Shown: piece after piece, positions 23,053-31,335 of the stretch | Layout: each line of letters opens with the position of its first letter | Position numbering within the stretch: the stretch's first letter is position 1 | Assembly (NCBI RefSeq): GCF_000621605.1 | Contig: NZ_JHXX01000015.1 | Coordinates: 1-64,000 of the forward strand | Source of the DNA: Butyrivibrio sp. MC2021 | GTDB taxonomy: Bacteria; Bacillota; Clostridia; Lachnospirales; Lachnospiraceae | DNA: 64,000 nucleotides | Direction of reading: 5' to 3' | Program-made: the position numbers and the translations under genes | The notes under the pieces: model-generated | The model's input: the letters and a program-made list of their open reading frames with translations, nothing else | What the model was told of the DNA's origin: nothing | The model's database searches: none

Positions 23053-23867
23053 AAACTTGACTCCATTAAAAGAGCCTTTAACTCCGAAGGCCTCATTCCG
23101 CACATTTCCTTAAATTCCTTGACCATATGGGCACAATCATAATAGTTGAGCTGATAAGCAATTTCAGTGGGATTAAGACCCGCCTCAAAACCCTGAATCG
23201 CACTTTGAAATCTTATGATCCTGGCAAATTTCTTGGGGGAGATTCCCATGCTTTCCTTAAATGTCCTGTTTATATATCTCTCCGAATATCCGGTTTCTTC
23301 AGCAAGGGTCTTCAGAAGCACCGTGCCACCTGTGCTGATATTTTTGTCCACTATATACTCCACCAGACGGTCCGCCCCTTCTTTAGCTCTTCCCTCATTA
23401 AATCCCGGGATGTAGTGCTTTAGAAAAACATTTATCCTGTCTTCGAACTTATCCTTCCCGAAAATCTCCGATTGCCTGAAATCCTTGTAAATAACCTCCG
23501 GAAGCTCAATTATATTTCCAAAGAGCTGAGCCATTTTAGGCGTAATCATAGGAGGCACGAAACCGGGCATAAATCTTACGCCAAAGTAGCAGTAGCCGGC
23601 CCTGATAGGAATGCTCTCGGGCTTTAGCCTGCTGCCAATGATCTCAGCGCCCATATGCTTTTTATCCTTGCTGCAATAAAACATCAGATCAATGCAGCAA
23701 TCCGGAATGTACAAAGGAATGCTCTCGACATTTTCCAGAATCTCCATCTGGAAAAAATGTGATATGCCATACATGTAGATGGCTTTTTTCAGATATCTGT
23801 CCGTGGTCATTACCATAAAGGGCTGCCTCGGGATAAGTAATTTGATCTTTTCCATAGATTTTTTCAT
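23028..23867 (-). CDS. AraC-family transcriptional regulator
   Basis: A regulator of about 279 residues with an N-terminal ligand or dimerisation domain (an AraC-binding-like fold with GYCYFGVRFMPG) and a C-terminal double helix-turn-helix (LKTLAEETGYSERYINRTFKESMGISPKKFARIIRF). The start at 23867 follows the glnA terminator; 23855 is equally possible and neither has a strong ribosome site. Its 3' end overlaps the convergent response-regulator gene by 25 bases. The target is unknown. Confidence 0.8.
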   Translation of the reverse strand: MKKSMEKIKLLIPRQPFMVMTTDRYLKKAIYMYGISHFFQMEILENVESIPLYIPDCCIDLMFYCSKDKKHMGAEIIGSRLKPESIPIRAGYCYFGVRFMPGFVPPMITPKMAQLFGNIIELPEVIYKDFRQSEIFGKDKFEDRINVFLKHYIPGFNEGRAKEGADRLVEYIVDKNISTGGTVLLKTLAEETGYSERYINRTFKESMGISPKKFARIIRFQSAIQGFEAGLNPTEIAYQLNYYDCAHMVKEFKEMCGMRPSELKALLMESSFYEKLTVL

Positions 23868-23884
23868 AAAAAGCACAAAAAAAG

Positions 23885-23917
23885 GGTCAATGGAAACAGC
23901 TAATGTCTCCATTGACC
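23885..23917 (-). terminator. terminator of the urt-glnA operon
   Basis: A 10-bp perfect stem GGTCAATGGA/TCCATTGACC around a 13-base loop, followed by eight T on the minus strand, seven bases after the glnA stop codon. Confidence 0.88.
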
Positions 23918-23923
23918 TGTAAA

Positions 23924-25261
23924 TCAGCAATTCTGAATATATTTATCTATCTCCCAACGGGAAATATCCTCGCTATACTCTGCCCACTCTCTCAGCTTAA
24001 GCTCACGGTAGTTGTTATAGATATGCTCTCCCAGAGTGTCCTTAATGAGCTCATCACTGTCGAGGGCCTCCAGCGCTTCCTTGAGGTTGGTGGGAAGTGA
24101 CCTGATTCCCTGTGCTTCAAGTTCCTCCTGTGTCATATTAAAGAGATTATAGTTAACGCTGTCAGGCGGAGTCAAGCCCTTTTTAATGCCATCCAGCCCT
24201 GCTGCCAGGCAACACGCAAGAAGCAGATACGGATTGGCGGCAGGATCGGGTGAACGAAGCTCGATACGGGTTTCCGAGCCACGGGCTGCGGGAATCCTTA
24301 TAAGGGGGCTTCTGTTTTTGCAGGACCACGCAATCTGTACCGGTGCTTCATAGCCCGGCAGCAATCTCTTATAGGAGTTTATGATAGGATTAGCTATTGC
24401 TGTAATGGCGTCAATATGTTCCATCAGACCGGCGATAAAGGAATAGGCTTCTTTGCTCAGGCCGTTTTTCAAAGGATCCTTAGGGTCGTAAAAAATATTT
24501 TTGCCATCCCTGGTAAGGGACATATTCGTATGCATACCGGATCCGTTCTCGCCTTTCAGGGGCTTTGGCATAAATACTGCGCAGGTTGCCATTTTCTTGG
24601 CAATGGATTTTACCGCCAGTTTAAAGGTCATGATATTGTCCGCAGTCTTAAGGGCATCATCATATTTAAAATCGATCTCATGCTGGCCGTGGGCAACCTC
24701 ATGATGGGAAGTCTCAAGCTCAAAGCCCATTTTCTTAAGGGCCAGGCATATTTCTCGCCTGACATTTCCTCCCAGATCCGCAGGGCCCAGGTCAAAGTAA
24801 CCGGAAGTGTCATGGGTGAGAGTTGTGGGCCTTCCGTTGTCATCCACATGGAAGATAAAAAACTCACACTCCGGCCCTACATTAAAGGAATAGCCCATCT
24901 CTTCCGCCTCATCCAGTACGTTTTTGAGACAGTGCCTGGGGTCCCCGGCAAAGGGATTTCCCTCGGGGTCATATACATCGCAGATAAGTCTAGCCACAGA
25001 GTCAACTCCCGGCCTCCAGGGCAGGATCTCAAAGGTATCAAGATCCGGCCTAAGATACATATCAGACTCCTCGATTCTGGCAAAACCCTCGATGGATGAG
25101 CCGTCAAACATAATCTTGTTATCCAGGGCCTTTTCAAGCTTGTCAGAGGTTATCGCCACATTTTTCAGGCATCCCAGAACATCTGTGAACTGAAGTCGAA
25201 TAAAACCTATATCGTTTTCCTCGATTATTTTCATAATCTGCTCTTTTGTGTACTTTGCCAT
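23924..25261 (-). CDS. glnA: type I glutamine synthetase
   Basis: A 445-residue GSI protein: beta-grasp N-terminus, then the catalytic domain with MFDGSSIEGF, GPECEFFIF, HHEVAHGQHEID, KPLKGENGSGMHTN and NRSPLIRIPAARG. Length and motifs fit the GSI-alpha type, which is feedback-regulated rather than adenylylated. It makes glutamine from glutamate, ammonia and ATP. It is the last gene of the urea/amide transport operon, 12 bases after the last ATPase gene, so the ammonia released by imported amides is captured at once. Confidence 0.95.
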   Translation of the reverse strand: MAKYTKEQIMKIIEENDIGFIRLQFTDVLGCLKNVAITSDKLEKALDNKIMFDGSSIEGFARIEESDMYLRPDLDTFEILPWRPGVDSVARLICDVYDPEGNPFAGDPRHCLKNVLDEAEEMGYSFNVGPECEFFIFHVDDNGRPTTLTHDTSGYFDLGPADLGGNVRREICLALKKMGFELETSHHEVAHGQHEIDFKYDDALKTADNIMTFKLAVKSIAKKMATCAVFMPKPLKGENGSGMHTNMSLTRDGKNIFYDPKDPLKNGLSKEAYSFIAGLMEHIDAITAIANPIINSYKRLLPGYEAPVQIAWSCKNRSPLIRIPAARGSETRIELRSPDPAANPYLLLACCLAAGLDGIKKGLTPPDSVNYNLFNMTQEELEAQGIRSLPTNLKEALEALDSDELIKDTLGEHIYNNYRELKLREWAEYSEDISRWEIDKYIQNC

Positions 25262-25273
25262 ATCCTCGCCTCC

Positions 25274-25975
25274 TTACACTGATAGATATTTCTTGATCTT
25301 GTCATAGTCCAGTATCTCATCCCTTGTGAGGGAATCCTGGATCATTCCTTTGTCCATGGCATAGCATCTCTGTGATACCTGCTGAATAAGGCCTATATGC
25401 TGCTCCACCAGAAGAACCGTCACTCCCAGTTCCTTATTTATTCGAAGGATAATATCTCCTATCTGCTCAACTATATTGGGCTGAACGCCTTCAGAGGGCT
25501 CATCCAAAAGCATTATTTTCATATTTCCCGTAAGAACACGTCCTATCGAAAGCATGGCCTGCTCACCGCCGGACATGGTTCCTGCCTCCTGGGTCCTGCG
25601 CTCCTTCAGCCTGGGGAAATACTCATAGATCAGATCGTAATCGGGCTTTTTCCCCTTGACCTTATTTATGTTTTCACCCATCATCAGGTTTTCTTCCACA
25701 GTCAGCCTCGGGAATACCATATGTCCCTGAGGCACGTATCCAACGCCTTTCCAGGCTCTCTCATAGGATTTGCTCTTTGTTACATCTTTGTCTTCAAGAT
25801 ATATTTTTCCGTCGGAGGTCTTGATAAGCCCTGTAAGAGTCTTCATAAGTGTGCTCTTTCCGACACCGTTTCTTCCAATTACCGAAACTACTTCACCCTG
25901 CTTAATGCCTATATCAACGCCATGTAAGATCATTACTTTCTCATAGCCGGAGACCAATCCCTGTGTTCTAAGCAT
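25274..25975 (-). CDS. urtE: urea/amide ABC transporter ATPase, UrtE-like
   Basis: A 233-residue branched-chain/urea-type ATPase (LivF/UrtE group) with Walker A GRNGVGKST, Q-loop YVPQGHMVFPRLT, signature MSGGEQAMLS and Walker B IMLLDEPSEG. SEGVQPN is typical of the UrtE/LivF side. The ATG at 25975 has GAGGTGAGG three bases upstream; a start at 26005 overlapping the previous gene is less likely. Confidence 0.85.
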   Translation of the reverse strand: MLRTQGLVSGYEKVMILHGVDIGIKQGEVVSVIGRNGVGKSTLMKTLTGLIKTSDGKIYLEDKDVTKSKSYERAWKGVGYVPQGHMVFPRLTVEENLMMGENINKVKGKKPDYDLIYEYFPRLKERRTQEAGTMSGGEQAMLSIGRVLTGNMKIMLLDEPSEGVQPNIVEQIGDIILRINKELGVTVLLVEQHIGLIQQVSQRCYAMDKGMIQDSLTRDEILDYDKIKKYLSV

Positions 25976-25991
25976 GTTCCTCACCTCAATT

Positions 25992-26729
25992 CTATGAATT
26001 TCCAAGATATATTCTTATTACTTCCGGATTATTTACCACCTCATCTATAGGGCCTTCCACGAACTTTTTGCCATAGTACATAACAGTTACGTCATTGGCG
26101 ATCTTTTTTACAAAGTTCATATCATGTTCAATAAAGAGAATGGAAAGTCCCTGATTGTTCAGCTCTGTGACCAGCTCTGCGGTAAAATCCGTCTCCTCAG
26201 GGCCCAGGCCCGCTGCGGGCTCGTCCAGGAGCAGAAGGTCCGGATTCGAAGCAAGCGCCATGGCAATTTCCAGCCACTGCTGTTGTCCGTGGGACATGTT
26301 TTTTACCAGGGGATTTCCCAGATCCTTGATATGCACAAGCTCTATCAGTCTGTCTATCTCCGTCTCCAGGTCCTTCTTGGGAACATAGTTCTCAGCGGCG
26401 ATCCTGATATTTTCCCTGAGGGTCATCTCCTCATATACGCCGGGCACCTGCATCTTGATACTCATGCCCTTTCTGGCCCTCTTGGAGGCCTTAAGGCTGG
26501 TGATGTCTTCCCCCTTAAAAAGGATTCGTCCGGAGGAAGCCATGTAGACACCCATAACCATCTTGAACACTGTGGTCTTTCCTGCTCCGTTTGGTCCGAT
26601 AAGGCACCTTAGCTCGCCCTCCTTCATGGTCATGGAGAAATCTTCAACAGCCTGAATTCCGCCGAACTGCTTCGATACCTTATCCAGCACCAGAATATCT
26701 TTCTGAGGATTTATTATTTTCTTTTCCAT
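25992..26729 (-). CDS. urtD: urea/amide ABC transporter ATPase, UrtD-like
   Basis: A 245-residue ATPase of the LivG/UrtD group. Walker A is GPNGAGKTT, signature MSHGQQQWLEIA, Walker B LLLLDEPAAGL and switch IEHD. The SHGQQQWLEI signature is characteristic of UrtD. GGAGAGG lies upstream of the ATG. Confidence 0.87.
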   Translation of the reverse strand: MEKKIINPQKDILVLDKVSKQFGGIQAVEDFSMTMKEGELRCLIGPNGAGKTTVFKMVMGVYMASSGRILFKGEDITSLKASKRARKGMSIKMQVPGVYEEMTLRENIRIAAENYVPKKDLETEIDRLIELVHIKDLGNPLVKNMSHGQQQWLEIAMALASNPDLLLLDEPAAGLGPEETDFTAELVTELNNQGLSILFIEHDMNFVKKIANDVTVMYYGKKFVEGPIDEVVNNPEVIRIYLGNS

Positions 26730-26757
26730 ACGCGTTACCTCTCCGTTCAGATATTTG

Positions 26758-27759
26758 TTATGCCTTTGCTACTCTTTTCTTAAAAAAGAAATCCACCCTC
26801 TTAAACAGTTCTTCCAGTAAGCCATCCGGCATAAACATAACGATCAGCACAAGACCGATGCCAAGGATAACATCTGAGAAGACATTGCCGGATGCAGCGA
26901 GCTTTTGTGTGATAAATGAGTAAATAACCGTCATCACCAACGCACCTGTGATGTTCTTTCTACCTGCAAGAGCAACCATAACAACCGCTATTGTTGAATT
27001 GCCCACCGACAATGTGGAGGGAACCACATATCCGCTCCAGGCTGAGAAAAGAACGCCTCCAAGGCCTGCGATGGCACCTGAAACTCCGAAGGTCAGAGTC
27101 TGCAGCTTGGCTGTTTTAAATCCAAAAAGCTCACTTCTTGTTTTGCTCTCTCGAATTCCGAACAGTGCATAGCCGATGTTGGAATGTGTCATATATCTGA
27201 AGGCAAAATAGATAGCGAATACCACAGCTGCCACGAAGAAATACAGGGCGACATTTGTTAAGGTAAAATTGCCTATTCTGAGCTTTGGTATGCTGTTAAG
27301 GCCGTTATATCCGCCGATCCAGACACCAAGGATCTTGTACTCGGGGCCTGAGGTCTGAACAATGAAGGTCTCCAGGATAATGGAAACACACAGGGTGATG
27401 ATTCCTGTAAAGATCTCATCAACACCTCCGTAAAAAATGAAGTAGCCAAGCAGCGTAGCGGCAAGTCCCGCGATCAGCGTTCCGGCCAGGGCGGCCACTA
27501 TGGTAAGGTTCTTATCCGAGCATAGACTGACAATGGCGTAAGTATAAGCACCTATACCGTAAAAGGCCGCCTGTCCGAAGGAGAAAATACCTGTATATCC
27601 CCAAATGAGGACAATACTGAATGATAAAAAGCATGTAATATAAAAGCCGGTGAACTGATCCACCTTATAAGCTGAATTAAAAACCGGAAACAGCACTGTA
27701 AAAAGCAACATTGCGATAGCAACTAAATTTTCTGTACAAAGTTCTCTTATTTTCTTCAT
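26758..27759 (-). CDS. urtC: urea/amide ABC transporter permease, UrtC-like
   Basis: A 333-residue permease with about ten helices of the LivM/UrtC family (YTGIFSFGQAAFYGIGAYTYA, NIGYALFGIRESKTRSELFGF). It overlaps the UrtB gene by four bases. With UrtB it forms the membrane channel of the transporter. Confidence 0.87.
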   Translation of the reverse strand: MKKIRELCTENLVAIAMLLFTVLFPVFNSAYKVDQFTGFYITCFLSFSIVLIWGYTGIFSFGQAAFYGIGAYTYAIVSLCSDKNLTIVAALAGTLIAGLAATLLGYFIFYGGVDEIFTGIITLCVSIILETFIVQTSGPEYKILGVWIGGYNGLNSIPKLRIGNFTLTNVALYFFVAAVVFAIYFAFRYMTHSNIGYALFGIRESKTRSELFGFKTAKLQTLTFGVSGAIAGLGGVLFSAWSGYVVPSTLSVGNSTIAVVMVALAGRKNITGALVMTVIYSFITQKLAASGNVFSDVILGIGLVLIVMFMPDGLLEELFKRVDFFFKKRVAKA

Positions 27760-28655
27760 GCAAGTGCTCCTCCTCTCTTGTTTCTCCTGGTCTTGATATC
27801 CATCTGAACAGAGTTATACAATCCTGAAAATCCTTTTGGAAGAATTCTGATGAAAAGGATCGCAATAAGGAGAATGCCGATCTTTCCGTAGAAAGTATTA
27901 AGTCTCATATCAAGGATTCCTTCTACAAATCCAAGGCCTCCTCCTGCGAATACGGTTCCGATAAGAGGATCTGCGCCACCTACCAGCACTGTCACAAAGC
28001 TCTGAACCAGGAAGCTGTCTCCATAGTTTGGAGTAAGTGCCATGGCAGGAAGATATAAGCCTCCGCAAAGGCCTGCAAGAGCAGCTCCCAGCATGAATGT
28101 CCCCGCATTCATCCTGTCTGCGTTTACTCCAAGGCTGTTGGCGATTTCCCTGTTTTGCATGGTAGCTCTTGAGTGAAGACCGAAACGTGTAAATTTGAAA
28201 ACAACAAATGTAGCAATAATAAGTACCAGAGCAATTGCAATAAGCATGAGCTTGTAATAGGAATAGGATTTACCTGCCACGGTGAAGGAGCCGAAGGGAA
28301 TTGCTATTCCCTTCATGCTCGATCCGAAGATAATGAACGTCAGCTGCGAGATAGCTATGCTGAGTCCCCAGGTAACTACGATGGAATCAAGGGGCCTGTC
28401 ATACAGATGTCTGACAACCAGCCTGTCCAGAATAAGTCCCACAACACCTGAGAAAAGAGCGCCGCAGGCTATTGCTATTCCCAGGGGCAATCCCAGTAAA
28501 TTAACCGTCAGGTCAGTTACATATGCCCCGATCATGATCAGCTCACCCTGTGCCATGTTGGTGATTCCCATCATTCCATATATGATTGCCATACCAAGCG
28601 CTGCCAAAACCAGAAAAGAAACGCTGTCAATAAATTGATAAAAATAAGCAAACAT
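27756..28655 (-). CDS. urtB: urea/amide ABC transporter permease, UrtB-like
   Basis: A 299-residue LivH/UrtB permease with about eight helices (GMMGITNMAQGELIMIGAYVTD, MQNREIANSLGVNADRMNAGTFMLG). The ATG at 28655 follows GAGGTGA; an upstream GTG at 28664 is inside that ribosome site. Confidence 0.87.
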   Translation of the reverse strand: MFAYFYQFIDSVSFLVLAALGMAIIYGMMGITNMAQGELIMIGAYVTDLTVNLLGLPLGIAIACGALFSGVVGLILDRLVVRHLYDRPLDSIVVTWGLSIAISQLTFIIFGSSMKGIAIPFGSFTVAGKSYSYYKLMLIAIALVLIIATFVVFKFTRFGLHSRATMQNREIANSLGVNADRMNAGTFMLGAALAGLCGGLYLPAMALTPNYGDSFLVQSFVTVLVGGADPLIGTVFAGGGLGFVEGILDMRLNTFYGKIGILLIAILFIRILPKGFSGLYNSVQMDIKTRRNKRGGALA

Positions 28656-28685
28656 ACCAGTCACCTCATTTCTATAGAGTAGATA

Positions 28686-29957
28686 TTACTTTCCGAGTCC
28701 GTCCTCAAGAGGAGAGAACTGCTTCTGAGGATCACTGACTCTTATATCGATTCCAAGATCCTTAAGGTATGTAGGTTCAATATCTGAATCTGTTTCACGA
28801 AGTTCGAGAACATTGTCATCATTTACTTCCATAATTGATACAGTGAGCTTAGCCTGATGTGTTGCGCCATCTACGGAAACCTTTCCTGAGGGTGCGTCAA
28901 CCACGATCTCATCTGTATCAAATGCATCTATAACTGCTTCTGTATCTGTGGTTCCTGCCTTTTCACAGGCTGCTGCCCAAAGAAGAATCGCTGTATATGC
29001 ACCTTCTGCCTGATTTGTGATATAGGCTTCATCGGGATACTTAGCCCTGAATGCTTCCACAAAGTTCTTGGCTGTGTCTGTGTAATTGCCCATCTCCTCA
29101 AAGAAGTTAGCTGCAGAGATCATTCCTGAAAGTCCGTCAACCTTTGTGTGCTCGTAGGAGTAACAGATGTTGCAGGTTGAAGCAAGGCCGATATCGCTGA
29201 TTCCTGCGGATACCCACTGGTCAAAGAAAGAACACTGAGCTGCACCTACCAATAATGTATATACACAGTCAGCTCCGGAATCCTGAATCTTACTGATGGA
29301 GCTGGAGAACTGAGATGTTCCGAGGGGTGAGAACTCTGTTCCAACCACTTCAACACCAAGTTCGTCGCAATACTCCTGAACCCACTGTGCTGAAATCTGA
29401 CCGTAGTTATAATCGGCAGCAAGGATATAAAGCTTACTTGCGCGGTTGTTATCTACCAGGTACTTCATCATAGGAAGGATTGACTGCTCAGGACCTGTTC
29501 CTGTACAGATGCAATATCTGCTGGCAACACCTCCTTCATAGAAGGTTGGATATATAAGAAGTGACTTATTTTCTTCAAAAACGTTTCTGCAGGCTTCTCT
29601 GTTAGCTGAAGTTCCGTCCTGGAATACTACAGCACAGTTCTTTTCAAGAATGAGCTGTTTAGCCAGCTCCTGATATCTCTGGGTGTTGCTCTGTCCATCT
29701 ACGAATATGGGCTCGATCTTCTTTCCCAGCACTCCACCCTTTGCATTAAGATCGTCGATTGCCAGCTGGAAGGCCTCAACATTTGCTGTAAGTGCATTAT
29801 CACCGGAGGTATCTGACATGATACCTATCTTTACTGTGTCTCCCGAAGATGCCGATGAGGTTTCACCGGCCACGGCTCCGCATCCGGCCATGGACATTGT
29901 CATCATTGCTGCTACCAATGTAGCTCCTACTTTTTTCATGAACCCGATCTTTCTCAT
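28686..29957 (-). CDS. urtA: urea/amide ABC transporter substrate-binding lipoprotein
   Basis: A 423-residue lipoprotein with a signal peptide ending MSMAGCG. The mature part is a type I periplasmic-binding fold of the UrtA/amide-binding group (VKIGIMSDTSGDNALTANVEAFQLAIDDLNAKGG). It could bind urea, short-chain amides or a related amidine. The divergent amidase points to amides. The ATG at 29957 has AAAGGAG eight bases upstream. A terminator-like hairpin lies in its leader. Confidence 0.82.
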   Translation of the reverse strand: MRKIGFMKKVGATLVAAMMTMSMAGCGAVAGETSSASSGDTVKIGIMSDTSGDNALTANVEAFQLAIDDLNAKGGVLGKKIEPIFVDGQSNTQRYQELAKQLILEKNCAVVFQDGTSANREACRNVFEENKSLLIYPTFYEGGVASRYCICTGTGPEQSILPMMKYLVDNNRASKLYILAADYNYGQISAQWVQEYCDELGVEVVGTEFSPLGTSQFSSSISKIQDSGADCVYTLLVGAAQCSFFDQWVSAGISDIGLASTCNICYSYEHTKVDGLSGMISAANFFEEMGNYTDTAKNFVEAFRAKYPDEAYITNQAEGAYTAILLWAAACEKAGTTDTEAVIDAFDTDEIVVDAPSGKVSVDGATHQAKLTVSIMEVNDDNVLELRETDSDIEPTYLKDLGIDIRVSDPQKQFSPLEDGLGK

Positions 29958-29996
29958 AATATTTTCTCCTTTCATATGAAAAACTCCTCAGAAATG

Positions 29997-30035
29997 AAAA
30001 AGAGCAAGGTGCTTGTCTGTAAGCGCCCTTGCTCT
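29997..30035 (-). promoter_or_regulatory. leader hairpin (possible attenuator) of urtA
   Basis: On the minus strand AGAGCAAGG...CCTTGCTCT with an inner GCTT/AAGC stem and an ACAGAC hexaloop (30015-30020), followed by TTTTT. It lies about 25 bases after the transcription start and 40 before the urtA ATG, so it would stop transcription unless overridden. Confidence 0.55.
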
Positions 30036-30058
30036 CTGTCATCTCGTGTATACGTCGT

Positions 30059-30087
30059 AATATAATGGCATTCCCGCGGACTGTAAA
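30059..30087 (-). promoter_or_regulatory. urtA promoter
   Basis: TTTACA (30082-30087) and TATATT (30059-30064) with a 17-base spacer on the minus strand. Confidence 0.6.
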
Positions 30088-30107
30088 CCGGTATAAGATT
30101 TGCTCTT

Positions 30108-30154
30108 ACCCGGAAAAAATTTAGGTGAAAAACAAACCTAAAATTTTTCCGGGT
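30108..30154. promoter_or_regulatory. 47-bp palindrome midway between divergent amide promoters
   Basis: Two 19-base arms (30108-30126 and 30136-30154) match at 18 of 19 positions around a nine-base centre. Each inner boundary is about 20 bp from the -35 box of the urtA promoter on one side and the amidase promoter on the other. The left arm contains the 16-bp motif found at 21869-21884. An activator or dual-control site is likely. Confidence 0.6.
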
Positions 30155-30173
30155 TATAACGAATTTTTCTCAG

Positions 30174-30201
30174 TTGAAGCCTGTTCTCTTTATGCTATAG
30201 T
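30174..30201 (+). promoter_or_regulatory. amidase promoter
   Basis: TTGAAG (30174-30179) and TATAGT (30196-30201), 16-base spacer. Confidence 0.55.
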
Positions 30202-30212
30202 GGTCTCAACGA

Positions 30213-30263
30213 AAGGCACAAAGAGGTGTTAAGACACATCTACTTTGTGCCTTATTCTTTTTT
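30213..30263 (+). promoter_or_regulatory. leader hairpin (possible attenuator) of the amidase gene
   Basis: AAGGCACAAAG/CTTTGTGCCTT forms an 11-bp outer stem, with an inner AGGTGT/ACATCT stem and a TAAGAC loop (30230-30235), then TATTCTTTTTT directly before the AAGGAGG site. It mirrors the urtA leader hairpin. Confidence 0.55.
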
Positions 30264-30279
30264 AAGGAGGAGTAATAAT

Positions 30280-31212
30280 ATGAAAGACATCATTACTATT
30301 TCAACAGTCACTTTCAACGCAATCTGGGGCGAAAAAGAAAAGAACTTAGAAAAAATCATTGGTTATATTGAAGCTGCAGCAGCTAAGGGATCCAACCTGG
30401 TTCTTTTACCTGAGATGGCTCTTACAGGATATGATGATGAGCCTGAAAAAGAAAAGAAGGACAAGATGCAGTCCATCCTTGCAGAAACAATTCCGGGACC
30501 TTCTACAGATAAGGTTGCTGAGGTAACCAAAAAGCTTGGTATCTACTGCGCTTTCGGTATGCCTGAGCGCGATCCTGATGACCCGGCTACAATATATAAT
30601 GCACTGGCAATTTTCGGGCCCGATGGTCTTATCGGTTCCTATAGAAAGATACACCTTCCTTTCCCTGAGCCCCACTGGGCAACAAGAGGTGGCGGAAAGC
30701 CCTTCTTACTGGATACTCCATGGGGCAAGATTGGTCTCTCTATCTGCTATGACACCTATTGCTTCCCTGAAGTAATGAGATATGAAGGTGCCATGGGAGC
30801 AAGAATCCACTGTAACGCCACTGCCCTTGCAAAGTGCCACGGCAAGGCCCTTGGCAGCACTACCGTAAATGCGGCAGTATTACAGAACGGCATGTATGTG
30901 GTATCCTCTAACCTTGGCGGTATTGATCTCTACAATGATTTCTGGGGTGGAAGCAGCATCATCGGACCAAGCCGCAACCTGTGGGAGACTCACTACTACG
31001 CAGGCCTTCCTTTCGAAGATCCCGCAGCCAATGAATGTGAGATGTACACCGCCACCATCGACCTGTCTCTGGCAACAGGCGCTATCTTCAAGTCAAATCC
31101 TCTTATCGACGGTGCTACTGATTTCAGACCTGACAAGTATATCGAGCTTTACAAGGAGGTTCTGGACAATCCTGAATTCGGAGCTGATTCAGGCAAGACC
31201 AATCAGTTTTAA
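30280..31212 (+). CDS. carbon-nitrogen hydrolase (nitrilase superfamily amidase)
   Basis: A 310-residue cytosolic amidase. The catalytic triad is visible: Glu45 in LLPEMALTGY, Lys123 in YRKIHLPFPEPH and Cys156 in SICYDTYCFPE. It should hydrolyse an amide or carbamoyl compound and release ammonia. It is divergent from the urea/amide transporter operon that ends in glutamine synthetase, so import, hydrolysis and ammonia capture form one module. AAGGAGG precedes the ATG. The exact substrate is unknown. Confidence 0.85.
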   Translation: MKDIITISTVTFNAIWGEKEKNLEKIIGYIEAAAAKGSNLVLLPEMALTGYDDEPEKEKKDKMQSILAETIPGPSTDKVAEVTKKLGIYCAFGMPERDPDDPATIYNALAIFGPDGLIGSYRKIHLPFPEPHWATRGGGKPFLLDTPWGKIGLSICYDTYCFPEVMRYEGAMGARIHCNATALAKCHGKALGSTTVNAAVLQNGMYVVSSNLGGIDLYNDFWGGSSIIGPSRNLWETHYYAGLPFEDPAANECEMYTATIDLSLATGAIFKSNPLIDGATDFRPDKYIELYKEVLDNPEFGADSGKTNQF

Positions 31213-31247
31213 CAGTTAATCGTTTTAGTTCAATAATAACCATTTTT

Positions 31248-31280
31248 ACGCCATTGTAAGCGCTTACAATGGCGTTTTTT
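31248..31280 (+). terminator. terminator of the amidase gene
   Basis: A 13-bp perfect stem ACGCCATTGTAAG/CTTACAATGGCGT with a CG centre, followed by TTTTT. Confidence 0.9.
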
Positions 31281-31335
31281 GTCGTGTATCATGAAATTAC
31301 CAGGCAAAAAACAAATGGAATGGAGGTACATTATC

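Noticed and set aside
30001..30064. Guanidine or purine riboswitch in the urtA leader
   Set aside because: The conserved ACGR loops of guanidine-II and the three-way junction of purine riboswitches are not present; only a terminator-like hairpin is seen.
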